Assembly (NCBI GenBank): GCA_029565395.1 | Contig: JAKQOG010000249.1 | Location: 112,597-176,596 of the forward strand | Origin: Candidatus Hydrogenedentota bacterium | GTDB taxonomy: Bacteria > Hydrogenedentota > Hydrogenedentia > Hydrogenedentales > CAILVY01 | Reading direction: 5' to 3' | Length of the DNA: 64,000 nt | Part shown: piece after piece, positions 8,580 to 16,688 of the stretch | How positions within the stretch are numbered: position 1 is the stretch's first letter | Layout: each line of letters starts with the position of its first letter | Translations under genes and position numbers: made by a program | The notes under the pieces: model-generated | Told to the model about the DNA's origin: nothing | The model's database searches: none | The model's input: only the letters and a program-made list of their open reading frames with translations

Positions 8580-9971
8580 ATGTATTCTCGCGATGAAGGC
8601 TCAAGGCCCTTATCCCGGATTGATGTCATGAAAAAACGTTCTGATAAAAAACCAATAGTGAAAATGCCCCGTCCACAAACGGCGCCGCAGCCGCGCCGCG
8701 CCGAAAAGACCACCCGTGCCCGCATGCAGGAACTGGAAGGGTTGAACGCCGCCCTCGAATTGCGCGAACGCGCCATGGCCGTCTCCGATGAGGGAATTAG
8801 CATCAGTGACATCCGGCGTCCGGACAACCCCCTCATTTATGTAAATGACGGATTTCTGCGCCTGACCGGGTTTACACGGGAAGAGGTTCTGAATCGGAAT
8901 TGCCGTTTTTTACAGGGTCCGGGAACCTCGCCCGAAATGCTGCACGAATTGCGGAAAGCAATCGAGGAACGGCGTTCGTTCATCGGCGAGGTGTTGAATT
9001 ACCGCAAAGACGGCACCCCCTTCTGGAACCGTCTTTCACTCACCCCGTTAAAAGACGAGAACGGAACCGTCACCCATTATGTGGGCATACAATCGGATAT
9101 CACGGACAGGGTCAGGGCGGAAGAAGAATTGCAGCGCGCGCTGGAGGCGCTGAGCGACGCCAATCAGAAACTCGCCGAAACCAACCGCCGCCTCAAACAG
9201 AGCCTGGGCGCCGCCGCAAAGATTCAGCAATCCCTCCTGCCCGACAGCATGCCGGTGTTTAAAGGCATCCGTTTCGGCTGGCGCCTCCACCCCTGCGAAG
9301 AACTCGCCGGTGACACATTAAATGTCTTCCGTCTGGACGACGCCCATGTGGGTCTGTATCTGCTGGACGTGATGGGGCATGGCGTTGCCGCGGCGTTGCT
9401 TGCGGTATCCGTCAGCCGGATGCTTTCCTCCACGGCACAACCCTCCTCCTTTTTTTGGGAGCGGCGCGGCAGCGCGGCGGAATATTCCCTCACCCCGCCC
9501 GCCGAAGTGGCAAACCGGCTGAACGCCCTATTCCCCTGGGAACCGGAAACCGGACAGTTTTTCACCTTGGTTTACGGCATCCTTGATGTGCGCGATGGCC
9601 TGTTCCGGTATGTCTCCGCGGGCCATCCCTCCCTGCTCCATATCACCGAAACCGCCGCACGGGAATTGCCCCTGGGCGAAGGGTTGCCCATTGGCCTGAG
9701 CAACACCTCCTATCAGGAGCAGCAGGTGATTGTGCAGCCTGGAGAACGGCTCATTATCTATTCCGACGGTGTCTCCGAGGTTATGAATGATCAGGGGGAG
9801 ATCTTCGGCACAAAACGGCTGATGCATCGCTTGGCCGGACTCCACGCCCTTCCCGTGAATGAAACCTTGGACCGATTGTTTGAACTCCTGGTCGACTGGC
9901 ACGGCGATGATCGCTTTTCGGACGACGTCTCCATCGTGGCCTTGGGCAGGGCGCCAGGGAAGCCCGCATGA
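8580..9971 (+). CDS. LOV-domain blue-light photoreceptor fused to a SpoIIE/RsbU-type PP2C phosphatase
   Basis: 463 aa. After a basic N-terminus, residues about 62-175 form a PAS domain of the LOV class. The flavin-adduct motif is NRNCRFLQ (Cys108), and the FMN-contacting residues Asn140, Asn150 and Gln171 are all present. A heptad-like linker (about 176-215) connects to a PPM phosphatase domain (about 220-460; LAGDTLNVFRLDD, LYLLDVMGHGVAAALLAVSVSRML, YVSAGHPSLLH, YSDGVSEVMN, FSDDVSIVALGR). In known systems such proteins dephosphorylate an anti-sigma antagonist and so turn light into a general stress or lifestyle response. No STAS or anti-sigma gene is nearby. The first start (AAGG upstream) is used; an alternative Met lies at 8628. 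The next gene overlaps by 4 nt. Confidence 0.9.
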   Translation: MYSRDEGSRPLSRIDVMKKRSDKKPIVKMPRPQTAPQPRRAEKTTRARMQELEGLNAALELRERAMAVSDEGISISDIRRPDNPLIYVNDGFLRLTGFTREEVLNRNCRFLQGPGTSPEMLHELRKAIEERRSFIGEVLNYRKDGTPFWNRLSLTPLKDENGTVTHYVGIQSDITDRVRAEEELQRALEALSDANQKLAETNRRLKQSLGAAAKIQQSLLPDSMPVFKGIRFGWRLHPCEELAGDTLNVFRLDDAHVGLYLLDVMGHGVAAALLAVSVSRMLSSTAQPSSFFWERRGSAAEYSLTPPAEVANRLNALFPWEPETGQFFTLVYGILDVRDGLFRYVSAGHPSLLHITETAARELPLGEGLPIGLSNTSYQEQQVIVQPGERLIIYSDGVSEVMNDQGEIFGTKRLMHRLAGLHALPVNETLDRLFELLVDWHGDDRFSDDVSIVALGRAPGKPA

Positions 9972-10339
9972 AACCCCGGTACAGCATCGCCGTCCTGCTC
10001 TATTGCGCCGCCATCTTCTGGTTGTCGGCACAGCCCATGACCATCAGGCCCGAACTTGAAATCCCGGGCTTGGACAAAGCAGTGCACACAGTCCTCTATG
10101 CGGGATTGGCCGTTCTGGTATCCGTGGGAATGCGCCGCTCCGGACAAAACTATTCGCCCCGCGTCCAACTTCTGTTCCCCATCGCTTTTTGCCTTATGTA
10201 CGGAATCACCGACGAAATCCACCAACTCTTCACCCCCCACCGCTCCTTCCAGCTTTCCGATATTTTCTTCGACACCTTCGGCCCAATACTGGCCCAATTT
10301 GTACTCTGCGCCGGGTTTTGGAAAATCCAAATTAAGTAG
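9968..10339 (+). CDS. VanZ-family membrane protein
   Basis: 123 aa with about four membrane segments. The conserved VanZ core is present: LDKAVHTVLYAGLAVL and YGITDEIHQLFTPHRSFQLSDIFFDTFG. VanZ-like proteins are small integral membrane proteins of uncertain biochemical role; the name comes from teicoplanin resistance. The ATG overlaps the stop of the LOV-phosphatase gene (ATGA), so expression is coupled, though a functional link is not established. The 230 nt downstream hold no recognised feature. Confidence 0.85.
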   Translation: MKPRYSIAVLLYCAAIFWLSAQPMTIRPELEIPGLDKAVHTVLYAGLAVLVSVGMRRSGQNYSPRVQLLFPIAFCLMYGITDEIHQLFTPHRSFQLSDIFFDTFGPILAQFVLCAGFWKIQIK

Positions 10340-10571
10340 GGACAGTAACCGTTTATTTTGAATACAACCGCTCTACAATCGTTTTCACCATAAAAACAAA
10401 CGATTACTCCCTTGCCTTCACCCCATCCTTTTGCCATACTATGCAAAGATTCATAGCTCAAAAAGTGTACGAATGGCGGGAAATAATGAATCGGTGGCGG
10501 ATGAGGGAAATGCGTTGCCAAACACGGACATAGTATCCGGCCCGTTGAGATTAAGATAAGGAGAATTGGAA

Positions 10572-11438
10572 ATGCGCATCAAAAAAATTCATGCGTTGGC
10601 GCCAATGCTGATCTCGGCGGCATTCCTCTTATTCACCGGATGCCCCATCTTATCCGGTTGGGGAACGGGGTCATTAACAGTAGTTTTACAGCCCCAATCA
10701 GTTGTCGATGAAGGCGCTCAATGGTGGGTGGAAAAGTATGGCGGCGACAAGGGCCACACTCTTTATAATAGTGGCATGACAATCAGTCTGCCCGTTTTTA
10801 CGTACTTTCGGGTGTTCTACACGGGATTTCAAAACCCTGCCCTGCCCGTGCCACCACCGCCCATGAATCCCTTCTGGCTCATGCCGGGTGAAAAGAAGGT
10901 TGTCACCATAACATATAATAATCCCGATGATGACGATGGCGGCGGAGATGATGACCACGAAGGAGATTGTCCTGACCTGACGTATTGGGGCGGCGTCTGG
11001 GGAGTCATTGGCGGAAATGCCCAAATTATCGAATATAGGGATAATGGGCATGTATCCTCCCGATGCGACGGCCCATGGGGGAACTATGAGTTGGGCAACA
11101 CCCCCGTGTGGGCTCCCGGCGGAGGCGTCTTCTTTAGACAGGACGGATGCAGCTTTCGGATGGTGGATGATCAAGGTTTGCCCTGTTATCCAGGCGAATA
11201 CGCCGGCGTGTTTACAGGCAATTCATTTACGGCAACGAATATTGTGCCCCGGCAAGACAGACCCGGCTTTCATGCCTCTGGACGCTATGACCCACAGACG
11301 CATACCCTTACCTTCGATCTAGTGGGTTCTTATGATGATTGCGCCGATTCCGACGGTAAATGGGCCTGCAGATTTGAGCAGACGGGAACGTACATTCTTG
11401 CTCCCGTATGCCTGAAAAATTGTCCGTGGGACAAATAA
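10572..11438 (+). CDS. Exported lipoprotein, unknown function
   Basis: 288 aa from the ATG at 10572, 8 nt after AAGGAG (an in-frame TTG at 10566 is too close to it). The N-terminus is a lipoprotein signal with LLFTGC (Cys24). Residues 30-115 resemble a beta-sandwich segment with WWVEKYGG and PGEKKVVTITYNNP, like repeat domains that describe 'abyss' tails in this clade. An acidic low-complexity linker (DDDDGGGDDDHEGD) follows, then a C-terminal domain with several Cys residues (GGVWGVIGGN, CSFRMVDD, TGTYILAPVC). The family was not recognised. It probably sits on the outer side of a membrane. Confidence 0.65.
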   Translation: MRIKKIHALAPMLISAAFLLFTGCPILSGWGTGSLTVVLQPQSVVDEGAQWWVEKYGGDKGHTLYNSGMTISLPVFTYFRVFYTGFQNPALPVPPPPMNPFWLMPGEKKVVTITYNNPDDDDGGGDDDHEGDCPDLTYWGGVWGVIGGNAQIIEYRDNGHVSSRCDGPWGNYELGNTPVWAPGGGVFFRQDGCSFRMVDDQGLPCYPGEYAGVFTGNSFTATNIVPRQDRPGFHASGRYDPQTHTLTFDLVGSYDDCADSDGKWACRFEQTGTYILAPVCLKNCPWDK

Positions 11439-11459
11439 CCTCTAATAAACAACACAAAG

Positions 11460-12311
11460 ATGAACGAGAAATCAGTTTCCATACCGCGTGTGTTGACAAT
11501 TGCCGGGAGCGATTCCGGCGGCGGCGCTGGGATTGAAGCGGATCTGAAGACCATGGCCGCCCTCGGGTGTTACGGCATGGCGGCGGTTACATCGGTCACC
11601 GCGCAAAATACCCTCGGCGTGTCCGGCATTTATGATGTGCCGGCGGACGGCGTTTTCCGGCAGATGGACATGGTATTGAGCGATATCGGCGCGGATGCTG
11701 CAAAGACCGGCATGTTGTCCAGCGCGGATATCATTACTGCCGTGGCCCAGGGATTGATGCGGCATCCGGTGGAGAAGCTGGTGGTGGATCCGGTGATGGT
11801 GGCGAAGAGCGGCGCTGCCCTGTTGCGGCGCGACGCGCAGCAGATGCTGATCGAGCGGCTGCTTCCCTTGGCGTACATCATCACCCCGAATGTGCCGGAA
11901 GCCGAAGTGCTGTCCGGGGTGCCGGTAGATTCGGAAGAGTCGCTGAAGGAAGCGGCGGAAATTATTCACGGCCTCGGTCCAAAGTTCGTAGTAATGAAGG
12001 GCGGACACCTTGATCAAAAGGATGCCGTGGACTTCCTGTTTGACGGTGAAACGCTCCATCCTTTTTCCGCTCCGCGCATCGATACCAAGAACACCCACGG
12101 TACTGGGTGCACGTTTTCCGCCGCCATCGCATGTTATCTGGCAAAAGGTGAAACGGTGCATGAAGCCGTGCGCCGTGCAAAGGACTATCTCACCGGGGCC
12201 ATTCAAAACGCGCTGCCCTTGGGCGGAGGACATGGTCCGCTCAATCATCTATGGATGATAGAGGACGCTTCCTTTCGGGGCTCATCCAGGCAGTGCGGAA
12301 GTTCACAATGA
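11460..12311 (+). CDS. thiD: Hydroxymethylpyrimidine / phosphomethylpyrimidine kinase
   Basis: 283 aa, a ribokinase-fold enzyme that phosphorylates HMP and then HMP-phosphate in thiamine biosynthesis and salvage. The start LTIAGSDSGGGAGIEADLKT is diagnostic. Further signatures are VTAQNTLGV, VVDPVMVAKSGAALL, TPNVPEAEVLSG, VVMKGGHL and the anion-hole/ATP segment THGTGCTFSAAIACYLAKG. No TPP riboswitch fits in the 21 nt upstream, and no other thiamine gene is in the window. The C-terminal tail is somewhat extended. Its stop overlaps the next start (ATGA). Confidence 0.93.
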   Translation: MNEKSVSIPRVLTIAGSDSGGGAGIEADLKTMAALGCYGMAAVTSVTAQNTLGVSGIYDVPADGVFRQMDMVLSDIGADAAKTGMLSSADIITAVAQGLMRHPVEKLVVDPVMVAKSGAALLRRDAQQMLIERLLPLAYIITPNVPEAEVLSGVPVDSEESLKEAAEIIHGLGPKFVVMKGGHLDQKDAVDFLFDGETLHPFSAPRIDTKNTHGTGCTFSAAIACYLAKGETVHEAVRRAKDYLTGAIQNALPLGGGHGPLNHLWMIEDASFRGSSRQCGSSQ

Positions 12312-14398
12312 GAACAGCCTCATGTATGTGGCAAAGGAGGCGCATCGCCAACCCTGAAACGGTGATAGTTTTCTTTTTAGTACTGGGATCTTGTTCTATT
12401 GGCGCGTGGTACTATGCAAAGTACAACACCGAACACATGAGAATGTTCACCCGCCGTATGGAGCCTGCGGTAATGTTTGCCCTCGGGAAAGGGTTTGTGT
12501 GTCCCGGCAAGATTCCCGCCGTAGAGGGCTTTGTATATGATGGAAAACCCGATCATGTGGAATATGATGACATCCCGGAGGATTTTTCCGGCAAGCCCTT
12601 GACGTTGGAACATCGCATCAATCTTTACCTTCTCTGGAGCATTGCTTTGTGCTGGCGGCTTTTTGGCGTGAGTTGGGAAGGATTGGCCCCCCTGATAGGG
12701 ATGTTTTGCGGGTTGTTTATTTTCCTGGTCTATTGCCTGTTTCGGTTTTTTTCTCGAAAAAGTGTGGCGGCCGCGGGAGCGCTGCTGGTGCTGTTCGCCC
12801 CGGCGCACATGGCGGTTCTGAGCATGCCGCGGGATTATGCCAAAGGCCCGTTTATTCTTGCGGCGCTGCTTATCCTGGGGGTATTGCTCATGCGTCCGGC
12901 GGGGCTCCGGAAACTAGCTGGGTTGAGCGCCGTGCTCGGCTTGGTCATTGGCGTTGGGTATGGTTTCCGGCAAGATATTTATGTGATGGTGTTTATTGCG
13001 CCGGTTCTGCTGTTGTTCTTCTTGCCCGGTGCGTTCAGGGAGCAATGGCTGGCGCGGTTGGCGGCTGTTGCAGTGATGACGGCGGTGTTTTTAGTAACGG
13101 CGTGGCCGATATTGCAGGCACGTGGGGCAGAAGGCAACACCACGATGCACCATGTCCTGGGGGGGGTGTTCCGGTACAATGAAGAAATGATGGGTGTTGG
13201 GGGCGCCCCGTACATTCTTCACAATGAAGAAATGATGGCCGATCCCTGGATATATGTTTATAATGAAACGTTTTATCATCTTGGCTTGGGGAAAGATGAT
13301 CCCCTTCCCTATCTCAGCACGGCATACGATGTGGCAGGCCGGGCATACATGCGCGCCATACTGGCGGAGTTTCCCGCCGATATGCTTACGCGCGGCTACG
13401 CATCCTTGTGGCGTATTCTGCAGGATGCCCCGTGGTTGGTGAATGGTCCCAGCCGCACGGGATATGACGTGCGCAATGCGTTTGTCGAAAGACTCGCTCG
13501 TTTCTATGGAAAAGCCGCCGGGATTTGGCACTACATGGCCCCATGGGCGGCCCTTGTGGTCTTTTTGGGCATTGCCTTGAAAAACATGCGCATAGCCGTG
13601 GCAATGGGGCTCTTGACCCTTTACCTGGGCATGTATCCCAGCATTCAGTTTCAAGCCCGGCATGTGTTTCATTTGGTGATCTTGCCCATAGGCCTGGCGC
13701 TTATCGTGATGGAAGGAATGTTGCGTGGAATAAAGAGCTGGCGCGGCGGCGGGGGAGTGTCTGAAGGGATGAAAGCGGATCAGTCTTTCCGCTCACGGGC
13801 GTACCACATTGTGATTGTGGGATTGCTCGGTGCGTTTTTATTGCTTGTTCCCTTGTGGGGATTGCGCTTCTATCAAACCCTGCGGATCACGCGGCAATTT
13901 GAACAATGTGCTTCCTCCTTGATAACGCCCGTGCCTGGTGTTACGGAGGAAGCATATTCCTCAGGTCAACGGATACTTCACCTGGATACTCCTTTGCCGG
14001 AGAAACCGGAGGCGCCGCCACAATCACGATGGTATTGTGTAACGGAGTATTTGGTGTTGGATTTCACGGGGCAGGGCGCACTGCCGGAAACAATCACGAT
14101 GAACACGGAGCATGGTTTTGACAGCACAATACATGTTCGATCGTTTACAGGGGAGAGATCAGAAGGCCCGGCACGCATATTTTTCCCCGTGTATCGCAAA
14201 TATCAGGGACAAGGCGCATTGAACGAGTTGGTGTTGAAAGGCGGCGATCCGCATCTGCCGGTTCGTTTGTGCCGGGTGGCCCATCCTGAAGCATTTCCTT
14301 TCCAGATGACGCTTGTCCTTGGACCTGAATGGCGCACCCAACGAAAATATAAGATTCTTGAACCAGTGGATGTGATGACATGGCAGGTGAAGAATTAG
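12308..14398 (+). CDS. Polytopic GT-C-like (glycosyltransferase 39-type) membrane protein
   Basis: 696 aa from the ATG at 12308, chosen for its 4-nt overlap with thiD. There are about ten hydrophobic segments (for example VIVFFLVLGSCSIGAWYY, LLLFFLPG, AALVVFLGIAL) in the first 490 residues and a soluble, beta-rich C-terminal domain of about 180 residues after a last membrane span. The large loop after TM1 and the overall layout are typical of GT-C enzymes that use polyprenyl-linked sugars; no exact family could be named, and the Asp/Glu of the first loop (EYDDIPEDF) is only a candidate catalytic site. It ends 3 nt past the start of the converging lipoate ligase stop. Confidence 0.7.
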   Translation: MRTASCMWQRRRIANPETVIVFFLVLGSCSIGAWYYAKYNTEHMRMFTRRMEPAVMFALGKGFVCPGKIPAVEGFVYDGKPDHVEYDDIPEDFSGKPLTLEHRINLYLLWSIALCWRLFGVSWEGLAPLIGMFCGLFIFLVYCLFRFFSRKSVAAAGALLVLFAPAHMAVLSMPRDYAKGPFILAALLILGVLLMRPAGLRKLAGLSAVLGLVIGVGYGFRQDIYVMVFIAPVLLLFFLPGAFREQWLARLAAVAVMTAVFLVTAWPILQARGAEGNTTMHHVLGGVFRYNEEMMGVGGAPYILHNEEMMADPWIYVYNETFYHLGLGKDDPLPYLSTAYDVAGRAYMRAILAEFPADMLTRGYASLWRILQDAPWLVNGPSRTGYDVRNAFVERLARFYGKAAGIWHYMAPWAALVVFLGIALKNMRIAVAMGLLTLYLGMYPSIQFQARHVFHLVILPIGLALIVMEGMLRGIKSWRGGGGVSEGMKADQSFRSRAYHIVIVGLLGAFLLLVPLWGLRFYQTLRITRQFEQCASSLITPVPGVTEEAYSSGQRILHLDTPLPEKPEAPPQSRWYCVTEYLVLDFTGQGALPETITMNTEHGFDSTIHVRSFTGERSEGPARIFFPVYRKYQGQGALNELVLKGGDPHLPVRLCRVAHPEAFPFQMTLVLGPEWRTQRKYKILEPVDVMTWQVKN

Positions 14399-15135
14399 CG
14401 TCGCCGGGTCCATGCATCGCTGCGGTATTTTTCCACCGCGAGACGGCGCGCGGCATCGAGTTCTTCCGGAGTGGGCGCGGGCTGGTTGTGCGCGATGGAA
14501 ACAGGCGCCACATCGAACGCTTCGCAGACAGCGACACGCAATGTATCGGGATCGAGGGGAAGATGGCCCACGAAGTCCCGGTGATTGCGCGCGCCGCGGT
14601 AATCGGGCCGATCTTCGGGTTCGCGCAGGTACCGTTCCATGCCTTCATAATCGGGGCGGTATAACAAGGTGCCGTGGTGAAGCATGGCGTTCCGCCGCCG
14701 CCGTTGCGCATTGCCGGAGACTTTTCCACCGTCCAGCGCAAGATCGCAAATACCTTCAAAGCGGGCAGTGATGGCATGGTGCACCAAGGCGTCCGCGATG
14801 CATTCCAGGATGGTGGCATAGGACGTGTGAAGCGATTTAAAAGAAGGCCAGTTTTCGTAACGCAGCGCCAGCGTGTAGTTGAGGCAGCCTGGGCCCTGTA
14901 ACACGGCGCCCCCTGCGGTGCATCGCCGCAGGAAGGGAATTCCGTCGGCCTGACACCGCTCAATATGCACTTCCTGGGCGAGGGTTTGCCCTGTACCGAT
15001 GACGACAAAACGGACCGGGCTTTCCCAGAACCGCAAGGTCTCCTCCGCTTCCCCCGTTTCAACACGGTCCAGCAAAACTTCCTCCAGGGCAAGGTTTTCC
15101 GCGGGATCGTCGAAACTGTAATTAATCAGCCGCAT
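14395..15135 (-). CDS. Lipoate-protein ligase A family protein
   Basis: 246 aa from the ATG at 15133-15135 (MRLINYSFDDPAENLALEE); longer upstream in-frame sequence has no family character and overlaps the HAD gene. The BPL/LplA/LipB fold signatures are present: FLRRCTAGGAVLQGPGCLNY (substrate loop, equivalent to RRxxGGGAVxHxxGxLNY), the lysine-containing LALDGGKVSGNAQ, and MLHHGTLL. The enzyme attaches lipoate or octanoate to the E2 or GcvH lipoyl domains. It is the last gene of a minus-strand set with the HAD and membrane proteins. Ligase versus octanoyl- or lipoyl-amidotransferase activity cannot be separated by eye. Confidence 0.85.
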   Translation of the reverse strand: MRLINYSFDDPAENLALEEVLLDRVETGEAEETLRFWESPVRFVVIGTGQTLAQEVHIERCQADGIPFLRRCTAGGAVLQGPGCLNYTLALRYENWPSFKSLHTSYATILECIADALVHHAITARFEGICDLALDGGKVSGNAQRRRRNAMLHHGTLLYRPDYEGMERYLREPEDRPDYRGARNHRDFVGHLPLDPDTLRVAVCEAFDVAPVSIAHNQPAPTPEELDAARRLAVEKYRSDAWTRRR

Positions 15136-15154
15136 GGAAGTGCGCTCCGTCCCT

Positions 15155-15865
15155 TCAACAGATTTGGGGCAGGATAGTAATAAACTCCTGCCAGGAAGTG
15201 AAGGTGTACTCGGCCGTGGTATGCCCGATAAAACGTGTATTGAAGCCTGCGAAAAGACCAGCTTTGCCGCCAACGTTCTGGACACCCAGAATATCGGTGG
15301 GCTGCAAGTCGCCCAAATGGAATAGTTCATTGGGCGCCACGCCCAGAATGCGTGCGGTGCGTTCGAACATGGGGGCCTGCGGTTTGGCCACGCCCACTTC
15401 ATTAGAAAAAGTAAAGGCGGACATATAGCCGGCGAATCCTTCGCGCCCCAGTATCTGCCGCAAAGATGATCCAGGACTCACCCCCGTGTCGGAGATCAGG
15501 CCCACGGGCCATCGCTGTGCGGCGGTGCGCACTGCGTCCAGGGCGCCCTCAATCGGTTCCGGCGGATATTTTATGATGGCGGTGGCAAAAATATGGGCCA
15601 GCCGCCGCACGGTGGGCCCTTTCAGTTTGATATTCAGGACGCTGCACGCTATATGTACGGCATCTAATGGCGACAAAGTGCGCTGGTCTTCGATATGGGA
15701 GCGCTGAAACTCTGCAAACGTGGTTTCAAGGGCGTTCATCGCGGTTTCCGGCGCGGCGCCGGTGGCCTCGCAAAAAGCTTTGAGCCGCATGGCTTGGCGC
15801 AATTCCGCCCCGGTGTCGCGGAACAGCGTTCCCCAGAAATCGAATGTGATGGCGCGTATGGCCAT
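15155..15865 (-). CDS. HAD-superfamily hydrolase (DxW motif)
   Basis: 236 aa with the HAD core: motif I FDFWGTLF, motif II GLISDTG, motif III Lys in VAKPQAPMFE, and motif IV FHLGDLQPTDILG with GAQN-like VGGKAGLF. The first motif is D-F-W-G-T: the nucleophile Asp is kept but the usual second Asp (general acid) is Trp, as in dehalogenase-like branches that carry an aromatic there. The substrate is unknown. AAGGAT lies a few nt before the start, and the upstream membrane gene ends 3 nt away, so they are cotranscribed. A relative with the same DxW motif lies at 41372-42133. Confidence 0.85.
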   Translation of the reverse strand: MAIRAITFDFWGTLFRDTGAELRQAMRLKAFCEATGAAPETAMNALETTFAEFQRSHIEDQRTLSPLDAVHIACSVLNIKLKGPTVRRLAHIFATAIIKYPPEPIEGALDAVRTAAQRWPVGLISDTGVSPGSSLRQILGREGFAGYMSAFTFSNEVGVAKPQAPMFERTARILGVAPNELFHLGDLQPTDILGVQNVGGKAGLFAGFNTRFIGHTTAEYTFTSWQEFITILPQIC

Positions 15866-15868
15866 GGG

Positions 15869-16516
15869 TTATCCTTGCTCCAGAAAGTAACGCAACGGCC
15901 CCGCAACGATATTGGCCAGTCCCACGATGGTGCAGATATAAAGGGAGGCGGTCAGAAGAAAATGCTTCCAGGCATCGTTGCCCCGCAAGGGGAACACCTG
16001 GCGGTAGGCGTAGAGGTGGCATACAAACGCGGCCACGCCTAATCCCAGGTATAACGGTGTCAGCCAATCGAAAGGCGGTGCGCCATCATGGCGCAGCGCC
16101 ACCGCGGCCATGGTGTGTATGTTCCAAACCCCGTGCACCTTGCCCGCGAGATAGGCCATGTAAGGGCCGGGCAAGCTTAATGGAAGTGAAGCCAGCCCGA
16201 ACTGGACCAGCGACCAGGCGAAGTTTTGGTTGCGCTGGTTGAAATAGGGCGCCGTGAAACTCAGCAGGGCCACCCAAAGGATGCCGCCGAGGGGAAAGGC
16301 CAGCATCCAATGCACCGCCTGGAGTTCGACGCGGACATTAATGACGGAGAAATAGTAGAAAAGGAGACCACCGCAGCCCTCCATGGACGGCATTGGCCAA
16401 CCGGACCGGCCATAATACGTAAAGGTGTAGTACCAGCCCAGGCTAAAGGCAAGGGCGAGCCAAAGCGCAATGGCGTTGACCCAGTCCAGCGTTTTTATGG
16501 TCCGTGGTGTCGGCAT
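15869..16516 (-). CDS. Polytopic membrane protein, unknown
   Basis: 215 aa from the ATG at 16516, with about six hydrophobic segments (ALWLALAFSLGWYYTFTYYG, LAFPLGGILWVALLSFTAPYF, LYICTIVGLANIVAGPL). An ATG at 16543 or an even longer frame to 16717 is possible; none has a convincing ribosome binding site. The family is not recognised. It is the first gene of the membrane protein-HAD-lipoate ligase set and diverges from the GH116 gene. Confidence 0.6.
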   Translation of the reverse strand: MPTPRTIKTLDWVNAIALWLALAFSLGWYYTFTYYGRSGWPMPSMEGCGGLLFYYFSVINVRVELQAVHWMLAFPLGGILWVALLSFTAPYFNQRNQNFAWSLVQFGLASLPLSLPGPYMAYLAGKVHGVWNIHTMAAVALRHDGAPPFDWLTPLYLGLGVAAFVCHLYAYRQVFPLRGNDAWKHFLLTASLYICTIVGLANIVAGPLRYFLEQG

Positions 16517-16688
16517 ACCCACAGAATATCGGTCTATGCGCATTAACGCAAGTTTGGGGAGGAAGGGATATGAATGAGCCGGAAGAGAACTATTCGCTAA
16601 AAGATGGTGTGCGGCGTCCTCTCCTGTTATAATAATGCCCTGTTGATGTTGAAGACGATTGGTGCAGGACAGGGACAAGGGATCGTAA

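Noticed and set aside
12251..12307. Earlier start for the GT-C-like protein
   Set aside because: It lies deep in thiD; the ATG at 12308 overlaps the thiD stop in the common ATGA arrangement.
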